Origin: Pseudomonadota bacterium
Lineage (GTDB): Bacteria > SZUA-182 > DTGQ01
Assembly: GCA_030605265.1 (NCBI GenBank)
Contig: JAUWIR010000136.1
Location: 1 to 9,164 of the forward strand
Reading direction: 5' to 3'
DNA length: 9,164 bases
Shown: positions 1 to 7,300 of the stretch, piece by piece
How the letters are laid out: each line of letters starts with the position of its first letter
Numbering within the stretch: position 1 is the first letter of the stretch
Program-made: the position numbers and the translations under genes
Notes under the pieces: model-generated
The model's input: the letters and a program-made list of their open reading frames with translations, nothing else
What the model was told of the DNA's origin: nothing
The model's database searches: none

Positions 1-3
1 CTT

Positions 4-30
4 ACCACGGAGGCACAGAGACACAGAGAA
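4..30. repeat. Left inverted repeat of the GxxExxY element
   Basis: It begins ACCACGGAGGCACAGAG and continues ACACAGAGAAA. It pairs with the copy at 194-219 and may extend left beyond the window. Confidence 0.7.
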
Positions 31-33
31 AAA

Positions 34-193
34 TCAAAAGACAAGCCTCTTGATTCCCTCTTTTAAAACAGGCACATTAAAATTTATAATAAGGCCTACC
101 TTCATCCCGGATAATCTCAAATGGTTACCGTGCCTCGTGGATTGGTGCTATTGTATCAACTGCTTTGAGTTCAAGAACATCTTCTAAAATCAT
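34..193 (-). pseudogene. GxxExxY family protein remnant (PD-(D/E)XK-like), 5'-truncated and frameshifted
   Basis: Translating the minus strand from the ATG at 193-191 gives EDVLELKAVDTIAPIHEAR and then a stop. After a frame change it continues LRLSGMKVGLIINFNVP and LKEGIKRLVF to a TGA at 36-34. These are the typical ELK-x-V, HEAQ and GLLINFN...LK-GIKR segments of the C-terminal half of GxxExxY proteins, in the right order. Intact family members are about 125 residues. Here the N-terminal half with the naming GxxExxY motif is absent, and the expected Q-L-L-T-Y stretch between the two blocks is shortened and out of frame. The family is predicted to have a PD-(D/E)XK nuclease fold, but its biological role is poorly defined. 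This copy cannot encode a working protein. Confidence 0.75.
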
Positions 194-219
194 TTCTCAG
201 TGCTCTGTGTCTCCGTGGT
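194..219. repeat. Right inverted repeat of the GxxExxY element
   Basis: On the plus strand it ends CTCTGTGTCTCCGTGGT, which is the reverse complement of the left repeat with one mismatch over the outer 17 bases. It sits immediately before the first surviving codon of the remnant on the minus strand. Confidence 0.7.
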
Positions 220-456
220 GAACTTACAAGCTTTTCAATTTGTAGCTAAAAAATAATAAAAAATCCGAAAATGAATTGATTAATTATTGATTATTTTTTG
301 CCTAACTTTTTATTGCTTTTTTCCTTAGATTGTGTTATTTAATAATGAAACCCCAGCACAGGAAAAAAGCATTTTCGATTATTCTTAGGTCAAACATTTC
401 TTCTATTGGAGAAGAATAGGTCCAACCAACAACCAAAATAATAGGAGTTTGACCCT
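220..456 (+). promoter_or_regulatory. A+T-rich intergenic leader upstream of the cytochrome operon
   Basis: No gene is visible here. The stretch at about 240-345 is strongly A+T-rich and is the natural place for the operon promoter. The best match I can find is TTGCTT at 313-318, a 17-base spacer, and TGTTATTTA at 333-341 as a weak extended -10. This is poor, and I give it little weight. No GG-N10-GC sigma-54 pattern was found in it. The 3' part holds the inverted repeats described separately. The gene 1 Shine-Dalgarno sequence, AGGAG at 443-447, lies nine bases before the ATG at 457. Confidence 0.3.
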
Positions 457-457
457 A
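386..457 (+). promoter_or_regulatory. Nested inverted repeats next to the gene 1 ribosome binding site
   Basis: GGTCAAAC at 388-395 is the exact reverse complement of GTTTGACC at 447-454. The pairing can be extended by two base pairs if C455 is bulged. Between the arms lies a perfect 7-bp hairpin, TTCTTCT-N5-AGAAGAA at 398-416. A near-copy of the left arm, GGTCCAAC at 419-426, could pair with the same right arm with one mismatch, giving two mutually exclusive folds. The right arm begins at the last base of the Shine-Dalgarno sequence (443-447) and runs up to the start codon. This could form a leader structure that controls translation, or an operator. The sequence shows only the symmetry. Confidence 0.35.
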
Positions 458-1602
458 TGCTTCATAAAAAGGTTTTACAAATCATTACATTATTTATTGT
501 TTTTACTATTTTTTATGTTCTTTTCCCTTGCAATCCTGTCAGGGCGGCAGACCAGGAGAATTGTATGCTCTGTCATCGTTATTCCGGTTTGGGATGTTTT
601 GATAAGGATACGGGAGCAAAAAAAATTTTTTACGTTAATGAGGCGCTTTATAAAAACAGTGTACACAACAATGTCCTTTGCACTCACTGTCATCTGGATC
701 TTAAGGAAGTCCCTCATAAACCGGCTAAAAGAGTGGATTGCGCTACCAAGTGTCACGTGAAGGACCCATCTACGAATAAGAATTTTTCCCACAAAATAGT
801 GGTTGATGAATTCAAGGAGAGTACCCATGGCAAATCTCCATTATTCGTAAACAAGGATACTTCAAGTCATCGGTGTAAATATTGCCATACTAATCCATTA
901 TATTCTCCTTTAAGAGGGATTATGGCTCAGAAGCCGGGGTGTGAATCCGAGGTTTTGGGCCGATGTTTATCATGTCACGAGAAAAGTCCCTGGACAGAAA
1001 GGTTCTTAAAGCATTTTGTCTCACGAACTTCATCGCGATGGAGTAAAAAGGAAATTGTTGAGCTATGTAACGCCTGTCATGCTGATGAAGGCATAATGCA
1101 CAGTTTTGGCTTAGAGACAACGGCTAATTTTAAGAGTACTTTTCATTATCGAAATATTAAATATGAAACCGATAATGCAGCGGATTGTTTGAGTTGCCAT
1201 GGGCCAAATAAATTGGGCTTTTCCGCTCATTCTATTAAAACAGCTGATGATAAGGAATCTCCTCTTTATTTAGAAAACCGGCCTGCTACGTGTGGGCAGA
1301 TTAATTGCCATGAAGGCGCCAATAGATTTTTTGCCTCCGGGGGGGTGCATGGTACGGGTGTGAAAGCTTCTTTGCTTCAAAAAAAGTTAATTGATGAGGG
1401 TGAGGAGCTCTCCACTGAAGAGAAAGTGTCTATCAAAGAAGAAATTGCCAAAAATAAAACGGAAAAACTGAAATTAACAATCATATGGGGCATTAAAGCC
1501 TTTTATAAATTAATGATCGTTCTCGTGGGAGGTTTTATGTTTATCCATCAAGCGCTGGACTTGAGAATCACTTTGAAAGAAAGAAAAGAGGGAGGACATT
1601 AA
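457..1602 (+). CDS. Membrane-anchored octahaem cytochrome c with CX3CH and CX4CH sites
   Basis: The product is a periplasm-facing multihaem cytochrome of 381 residues, probably the c-type electron acceptor of a membrane cytochrome b complex. A signal peptide occupies about residues 1-30, with likely cleavage near VRA-AD. Haem motifs in order are CMLCH (36), CTHCH (75), CATKCH (95, CX3CH), CKYCH (140), CLSCH (170), CNACH (204), CLSCH (244) and CGQINCH (279, CX4CH). Possible distal ligands include H70, H87, H112, H124, H186, H215, H230, H258 and H298. A charged Lys/Glu-rich linker (about 308-338) precedes a single membrane helix at about 340-364 and a short basic tail. The start is supported by AGGAG nine bases upstream. 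The cytochrome b gene follows after one base, which suggests a stable complex. Six motifs are canonical. Whether the two longer-spaced sites bind haem is likely but unproven. I do not recognise a specific named orthologue. Confidence 0.88.
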   Translation: MLHKKVLQIITLFIVFTIFYVLFPCNPVRAADQENCMLCHRYSGLGCFDKDTGAKKIFYVNEALYKNSVHNNVLCTHCHLDLKEVPHKPAKRVDCATKCHVKDPSTNKNFSHKIVVDEFKESTHGKSPLFVNKDTSSHRCKYCHTNPLYSPLRGIMAQKPGCESEVLGRCLSCHEKSPWTERFLKHFVSRTSSRWSKKEIVELCNACHADEGIMHSFGLETTANFKSTFHYRNIKYETDNAADCLSCHGPNKLGFSAHSIKTADDKESPLYLENRPATCGQINCHEGANRFFASGGVHGTGVKASLLQKKLIDEGEELSTEEKVSIKEEIAKNKTEKLKLTIIWGIKAFYKLMIVLVGGFMFIHQALDLRITLKERKEGGH

Positions 1603-1603
1603 G

Positions 1604-2389
1604 ATGGCGAAAAAGTGGGGAAGAAGAGCTGAAGATCAGGAATACTTTCAACGCCTCTCGCGTGCCGAAGTGTGGCAGCATAATATAGTATGGATTTGTT
1701 TTGTCCTTTTGGTGGCTACGGGAATGATGTCTTTAATTCCCACTGATTGGGTGGTAAAGTTTTTCGGCAGCTATACAAATCAAGTATATTCCTATCGACG
1801 TATAGCCCATCTAATTTTAGCCGCTTCCTTGATTGCCGGTTCCGTATGGCATTTGGCTCATGGTTTCTTTACGAAAAGGGGCAGACAAATGCTCCTGGAC
1901 CTGATCCCGAATCTTACTGATGCCATTCAGATGAAACAGAATATTCAATATATGTTAGGTATGTCTAATTTTAAACCTAAATTTGATCGTTTTGATTACC
2001 GGGAAAAGATGGAATATATTTTTGGGCTAATCGGGACTACAGTGATTTGCGTAACCGGAGTGGTCATGACCTTTGCTCACTATTTTCCTAAATTTATAGT
2101 TGATATTAGTGGAACAGTTCATTTGTGCGAAGCTACTTTAGCAAGTATTACCATCTCTATTTGGCATTTTTACGCTATTCATTGGAAACCGGGGCAATTC
2201 CCCCAGGATACCTGCTGGATTGATGGATTAATGAGTATGGAGCATCTTAAGCATGAGCATCCATTACAATGGGAAAAAGTAATGAAAGAGAGGGAATCTG
2301 CTAAAAAGAAACAGGAGGATATCCCCATTTTTACTACTCCCTCGACAAGTGGGCCATTCTCTAATTTGCCGGAATCGGAGGAGGAATAA
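1604..2389 (+). CDS. Dihaem-type cytochrome b membrane subunit (FdnI / Ni-Fe hydrogenase cytochrome b-like)
   Basis: The product is an inner-membrane cytochrome b, 261 residues long, expected to oxidise menaquinol or ubiquinol (or reduce quinone) and exchange electrons with the flanking c-type cytochromes. Four hydrophobic segments are visible at about 27-45, 66-87, 138-160 and 172-194. Histidines suitable for two haems b lie at or near these helices: H26, H69, H83, H86, H159, H173 and H188. The pairs H69/H83 and H173/H188, about 14-15 residues apart within one helix, fit the geometry of the formate dehydrogenase gamma / HydC family. The cytoplasmic tail contains DGLMSMEHLKHEHPLQWEK, a segment I recall from cytochromes b encoded beside multihaem cytochromes, and ends in a Glu-rich stretch. 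Shine-Dalgarno GGAGGA lies seven bases before the ATG. No molybdopterin or hydrogenase catalytic subunit is adjacent, which favours a quinone:cytochrome c role. Confidence 0.88.
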   Translation: MAKKWGRRAEDQEYFQRLSRAEVWQHNIVWICFVLLVATGMMSLIPTDWVVKFFGSYTNQVYSYRRIAHLILAASLIAGSVWHLAHGFFTKRGRQMLLDLIPNLTDAIQMKQNIQYMLGMSNFKPKFDRFDYREKMEYIFGLIGTTVICVTGVVMTFAHYFPKFIVDISGTVHLCEATLASITISIWHFYAIHWKPGQFPQDTCWIDGLMSMEHLKHEHPLQWEKVMKERESAKKKQEDIPIFTTPSTSGPFSNLPESEEE

Positions 2390-2392
2390 TCA

Positions 2393-3307
2393 ATGAAATA
2401 TGGACGAGGAAATCTTGCTAAATTTATAAGCGGTATTGCAGCTTTATTATTAGTTGTCGGTTTACTCATGATGAGTAAAGCTTTCTTTTGCCCTGACAAG
2501 GGGGTACACTATGGCCCCCCTGGCCTAGATATAGAAGAAAGCGCTCCTGATACTCTATCAGAAATCGCTAAGATGCAACCTGCCTCAGAGGATATATTCA
2601 TTAAAATTTTAAAGGAAAAAACCTATTCTCAAATGGAACATTTTCACAATGTCGATGCCAGTTTGGATATTAAAAATAGAGTGCCTACGCTTTGTTTAGT
2701 TTGCCATGGGAATTATCCTCACATCAAAAATAAAGAAGTCCGTTCTTTATATAATATGCACACCTTCTTTTGTGCTTGTGAAACTTGCCATATGAAGTCC
2801 CCAAATATGAAGTATGTCTGGTTTGATAATTATACTGGAGAGCAAGTGCCGCAAATAAAGGATCGAGTCCCGGAAGATGGTATTTATGCCGGTAATTACA
2901 AGGCTAAAATTGTTGCTTGTGTGTGTGATAAGATAGGCAAATATAATAGATTGGATCAGCCTATTACAGAGGAATATGCACAAAGGTACCTCAAATTATG
3001 GGCTCAATATAATTATGATCAGCAATCAAAAGCTAAAGCTGAGGTACATAAGCGTCTTACTGATAAACCGGTTACTTGTATTGAGTGTCATCGAAGGAAA
3101 AACCCGGTGTTAGATTTTGCTGAACTTGGCTATCCAAAGCATCTTTGCGATGAATTTACAGGAACGGAGGTGGCGGGTATGGTGGGGAAATACAAAACCA
3201 TGCATCTGCCTACTATGTTCCGGCCTGAAAGCATTATTGAGGGTAAGGAAAATTTGCAAGATGGAAAAATTCCTTTACCTGTTACGCAACAAGGTCTATT
3301 TGATTAA
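2393..3307 (+). CDS. Membrane-anchored cytochrome c with three haem motifs
   Basis: This 304-residue protein has an uncleaved-looking N-terminal anchor at about 10-29 followed by a periplasmic domain. Haem motifs are CLVCH (101), CETCH (129) and CIECH (229). The first two sit in a compact block containing NRVPTLCLVCHGNYPH, NMH and TCHMKSP, which resembles multihaem cytochromes in which an upstream or intervening His supplies the second ligand. Candidates are H83, H85, H110, H123, H219 and H271. Four cysteines lie outside the motifs: C127, the C176-V-C178 pair and C252, besides C33 near the membrane. It follows gene 2 by three bases, with a strong AGGAGGA at 2379-2385 seven bases before the ATG. 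It probably relays electrons from the cytochrome b/c module to periplasmic partners, much as NrfH/NapC-type anchors do. It does not carry their usual four-haem pattern, so I do not assign it to that family. Confidence 0.82.
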   Translation: MKYGRGNLAKFISGIAALLLVVGLLMMSKAFFCPDKGVHYGPPGLDIEESAPDTLSEIAKMQPASEDIFIKILKEKTYSQMEHFHNVDASLDIKNRVPTLCLVCHGNYPHIKNKEVRSLYNMHTFFCACETCHMKSPNMKYVWFDNYTGEQVPQIKDRVPEDGIYAGNYKAKIVACVCDKIGKYNRLDQPITEEYAQRYLKLWAQYNYDQQSKAKAEVHKRLTDKPVTCIECHRRKNPVLDFAELGYPKHLCDEFTGTEVAGMVGKYKTMHLPTMFRPESIIEGKENLQDGKIPLPVTQQGLFD

Positions 3308-3334
3308 TTTTAGTAAGATTGAACCTGAATATCA

Positions 3335-4327
3335 ATGATGCCTCATTTGCTATTTAAGAAGAAATTACCCTTGGCGCATTTCCGAAATGTATTAGTATCG
3401 TCGTTCATCGTTTGGAGTGTGTTTTTTTTGGGAAGTGGAAAACAAGCCACGGCCCTGGAGATCATTCAAGTCAAACATCTTTTTGATATTCAAAAAGATT
3501 CAGTCATCCCTCCTCTTGATCAACCAAGCGCTGTAGCTGTTGACCGGCAAAAAAAAATCTGGGTACTTGACGGGGTGAATAGCCGAGTAGTTTGCTTCAA
3601 TTCCACAGGTAAATATTTAAGCCAATTCGGTCAAAAAGGGACTGATCCGGGAGAATTTAAATCGCCCCTTGGAATGTCCATTGATTCTGAGGGGCGGATT
3701 TATATTGCCGATAGTAAAAATCATCGAATACAGATTATTGATCAAGAGGGTAAAGCCATATCGGAAGTTTACATACCTCCTGATAAATATGGATGTTTAG
3801 CCGACCCGACAGATATCGTCATAGATGAAAAGAAACAGCATTATATCATTGTGGACAATGATAACCATAGATTGTTGCTCTACAATAAGAAACTGGAGCT
3901 TATCCGTGAAATCGGAGGAGTTGGTTATGAAGAGGGAAATTTTCGTTACCCTTATACGGCTTGCATAGACGGTGAAGGGAATATCTATGTTACTGATGTG
4001 ATCAATACAAGAGTTCAAGTTTTCAATTCTGAGGGTGATTATATCAGGTCCTTGGGAGAGTGGGGTATTGAAAAAGGTCAATTTTTCAGGCCCCAATCTA
4101 TTTGCATGGATAAAAAGGAAAGAGTATTAGTTGGCGAGAACTATGCTAAAATTGGCTTAATTCAAGTTTTTGATTCTCAAGGGAATTTATTAGGAATTAT
4201 TGGAGACTCTCAAGGGAAAAAATTGAGATTTAAAGTCCCTGCCGACCTGTATGTTGACCAGCAAAATAGATTATACGTTGTTCAGATGTTTTCAAGTACT
4301 ATTAGTGTATTCTCCTTCATCAATTAA
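3335..4327 (+). CDS. Exported six-bladed NHL-repeat beta-propeller protein
   Basis: The product has 330 residues. The N-terminal basic and hydrophobic segment (about 8-40, ending QATA-LEI) looks like a Sec signal peptide. The rest consists of six NHL-type blades beginning near residues 62, 108, 157, 203, 251 and 300. Each has the repeated pattern of hydrophobic-D-x-x-G/K-x-I/L-Y-V-x-D followed by R-x-Q/V-x-hydrophobic-F/I, for example MSIDSEGRIYIAD and CIDGEGNIYVTD. Six blades would close a full propeller. No CxxCH or enzyme motif is present, so a scaffold, docking or assembly role for the neighbouring cytochromes is the most reasonable reading. NHL propellers are often encoded near multihaem cytochromes. 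ATG codons at 3335 and 3338 are both possible, and an in-frame stop at 3326 rules out a longer start. No good Shine-Dalgarno sequence precedes either, so translation may depend on the upstream gene 27 bases away. Confidence 0.85.
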   Translation: MMPHLLFKKKLPLAHFRNVLVSSFIVWSVFFLGSGKQATALEIIQVKHLFDIQKDSVIPPLDQPSAVAVDRQKKIWVLDGVNSRVVCFNSTGKYLSQFGQKGTDPGEFKSPLGMSIDSEGRIYIADSKNHRIQIIDQEGKAISEVYIPPDKYGCLADPTDIVIDEKKQHYIIVDNDNHRLLLYNKKLELIREIGGVGYEEGNFRYPYTACIDGEGNIYVTDVINTRVQVFNSEGDYIRSLGEWGIEKGQFFRPQSICMDKKERVLVGENYAKIGLIQVFDSQGNLLGIIGDSQGKKLRFKVPADLYVDQQNRLYVVQMFSSTISVFSFIN

Positions 4328-4356
4328 GGAAATGATTCCTAAATGCCTAAGAAATA

Positions 4357-7300
4357 ATGTATTCGATCGAAAAAATGTCTAACCGGAAATTTTCCCTATA
4401 TTATCAATTTTTTCTCTTTTTGTTTTTCATTCCTTTCATTCAGACAATATTTGTCGTTTTTCCCGCCTTTGGACAAATGGTCCCGAACTCCGCGAAAGAA
4501 TGCGCTATTTGTCATTTCCGCTGGTTGGATCAATTTTACCATGAAGGACGCGGCACTGATCTGGTTGAATATCAAAAAGAGAGGGTAGCTGCCAGTGAGA
4601 TGATTTGCTATAGCTGTCATAATGGGATTTTAGTTGACTCTCGGGAACGATTTTGGGCAAAAAGAGGGCATCGGGTAAATATGAAACCATCGGAAAAAGT
4701 AGTAATTCCGGAGGAAATGCCTTTAGACGAAAAAGGGGAAATTACTTGCGGCACCTGCCACACAGCCCATGGGGTCGCTGATGAGCTACGGTATCAACAA
4801 ACAATATACCTTAGATTTTGTAATCGAAATTCAGAGATTTGTATGAAATGTCATGTGGGCAAGCAAGGAGGGATTAAAACCGGGAATCATCCAATAGGGG
4901 TGAGCACACTGCCAATCCCCACTCGAATTCAGGATAATTATGGTCGGGCAGGGATAAAGAAGGATGCGGTTATCTGTGAAACGTGCCACACTGTGCACGG
5001 CACAACTGATAAGAATCTCCTGGTTATTCCAAATAAGACGGATGATGCCTATACGGCCCTTCTCTGTGAATCCTGTCATACGGCAAATCCCAGCATACAG
5101 GGGCAAGGAATAGGCATAGGCACTCATCCGGTGGATGATCAACATCAATTAAAACTTCCCAGCCATTGGAAAGATGGATCTCCCATGATTACAGGGCAAA
5201 AGGGAGAGGTTCTTTGTATTACCTGCCACTCTCCTCATAATGCCAGGGAAGATACCTCGATATTAGTAAAAGGCGCCCAAAAGCCTATTTGTATTGACTG
5301 CCATAAAAAAGAAAAATATGTCATAAATACTGAACATGATTTAACTCTTTCTGCGCCCGCTGAATTGGACCTTTCTTCAAAGGTCGGGCTTCAAACAGGT
5401 CTTTGCAGTGCTTGCCATAGACCACATAATGCGGAAAAATATCGTCTTTGGTCAAGGCCTTTATCCGGGCTAAAAGGGGATGCAGGATCTCAAATGTGTG
5501 CCAGTTGCCATCAGTCAAGGCTCTGTGCTCAAAAAAAATTAATTGGTCGATATAGTCATCCGGTCAATGAAAAAATGTCAAAAGTTCAGGGAGGACAGAA
5601 GTTTCCTTCTTATACTGATCAGGGGCAGATAATAAAGCAGGGAGCAATAGAGCAAGGCAAAATTATGTGTGCTACCTGCCATAATCCTCATCAATGGGAC
5701 CCCCAAAAGAAAAAATCCGGTCCGGGACAACTTACTGAAGGAGATGCCTCAAACAGTTTCTTGCGTATGGCCAATGATGATAACTCATCATTTTGTTTGG
5801 CCTGTCATGAATCAAAGAAAGCTGTGCTTAAAACAGATCACGATTTGCGTATTTCCGCTCAGGAGGAAAAAAATTCCCTTGGGAGAACTTGCCATCAAGA
5901 GGGCCCTTGTAGTGCATGTCACGTAGTGCATAATGCCCAAGGGGGTAAATTATGGGCCCGTTTTCTCCCTCAAGCGCAGGACCCGATCTCATCGTATTGC
6001 GAAAGCTGTCACCGAGAAAAGAGCTGTTCTCAGAAAAAATTAGTTGGGATTAATACTCATCCTGTGGTGGTTAATATTGATGCTGTCGGGGGGAAGACCA
6101 CCTTGCCCCTTTTTAATGAGCGGGGAAAGGTATCCTCCCAAGGCAAACTGGTTACCTGTGCTACTTGCCATAATGTGCATGACTGGAAACCGGATAAAGA
6201 AGGCATGGGGTATGGAAAAAATGTTGAAGGTGACGGGCAAAGTAGTTTTTTACGGATAGCTAACGATTATAATTCAACCTTGTGCCTGGATTGTCACAGT
6301 AATAAAGCGTGTGTTGGTAAAACAGATCATGACCTTCGGTTTATCCTTTCAAATGAAAAAAATATCATGGAGCAAACACCGGCCAAAAGCGGGCTGTGTG
6401 GAGCCTGCCATCTTCCTCATAATGGGGCTTCAATATTAATGTTTGCCAAAGAAATTAATTATGGGGGTGATGTTGCCAATCTTTTATGCACCAGCTGCCA
6501 TAAAGAGAAAGGGTGTGCGGAAAAGAAAATAATTTCCGGAAATACTCATCCCATGGATAAAGGGATCAAAGAAGCTGATGGAAAGACCTCTCTTCCCCTT
6601 TATATGCCTGATGGGACCAAAAAAGAGGAGGGAAAAGTTGCTTGCGCCTCTTGCCATAGCGCTCATCAGTGGTCTTCAACCAATTCGGCTAAGGGTACAG
6701 GAAAAAATCGAGAAGGCACTGCCAATGACAGTTTCCTTCGACTATCAATGTTGCCGGAGCCTGTCCTTTGTGAAAATTGCCATACAGAGGAGGCGCAGGT
6801 TGTCAAGACGGACCATGACATGGGGAAGATGTTTAGCGAGGAAAAAAATATCCAAAACACTACAGTGAAAGAGTCGGGGGTTTGCTCGGCATGTCATTTG
6901 GTGCATAATGCTCCGGAAGATAATATGTGGGCAAGGGAACTCCCTGCTGTTGCCGGAAGTTTGATAACCCGGGAGTGTGCCAGTTGCCATTACCAGGGGA
7001 AAGTCGGAGAAAAAAAATTAATTGCCCCCTTTTCACATCCAACCGACATCCCCCCAATGGACAAGGAGATAGCCACCAATTTGCCGCTGTATACTTTTTC
7101 AGGGGCCATTGATCAGTCGGCGGATGGTTTACTCACCTGTAACACCTGTCATAATCCCCATCAATGGTCTCCGGCAGAGAGCGCCTCCAAAGGGAATTCA
7201 GGTGAAGTTCGGGTATCGCTGGAGAAAAACCCTGAAGGGGATATCCATAATAGTTTTTTACGATTACCTGAAAAGAAACGCAAGAACCTTTGCACTGATT

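Larger units (their letters stand above)
4..219. mobile_element. Inverted-repeat-bounded element carrying a GxxExxY remnant
   Basis: The termini are imperfect inverted repeats. The left end reads ACCACGGAGGCACAGAG, and the reverse complement of the right end reads ACCACGGAGACACAGAG, giving 16 of 17 matches. Similarity continues inward with a small shift to GAGAAA on both sides. Everything between the repeats is accounted for by the remnant of a GxxExxY gene. Repeats of this type next to GxxExxY genes are something I recall from environmental genomes, but I cannot search for it here. The right repeat abuts the truncated gene directly, so the 5' half of the gene is missing. The left boundary lies almost at the window edge, so a target duplication cannot be judged. 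Confidence 0.5.

Noticed and set aside
250..345. Sigma-54 promoter in the leader
   Set aside because: No GG and GC dinucleotides ten bases apart in the TGGCAC-N5-TTGCA arrangement were found in the A+T-rich part.
529..534. Lipoprotein signal in gene 1 at Cys25
   Set aside because: The residues before it (L-F-P) do not fit a lipobox, and the following VRA-AD fits an ordinary signal peptidase site.
449..760. Alternative-frame ORF with TTG start overlapping gene 1
   Set aside because: The +1-shifted frame covers real haem motifs of gene 1, and its product shows no domain.
2918..2926. C-V-C-D of gene 3 as a fourth haem motif
   Set aside because: It lacks the C-x-x-C-H spacing and the His; kept only as an oddity.
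5887..5895. R-T-C-H in unit 4 of the giant cytochrome as a 29th haem site
   Set aside because: There is no Cys two to four residues before the C-H, so it cannot form a CxxCH-type motif; the unit already has four haem motifs.
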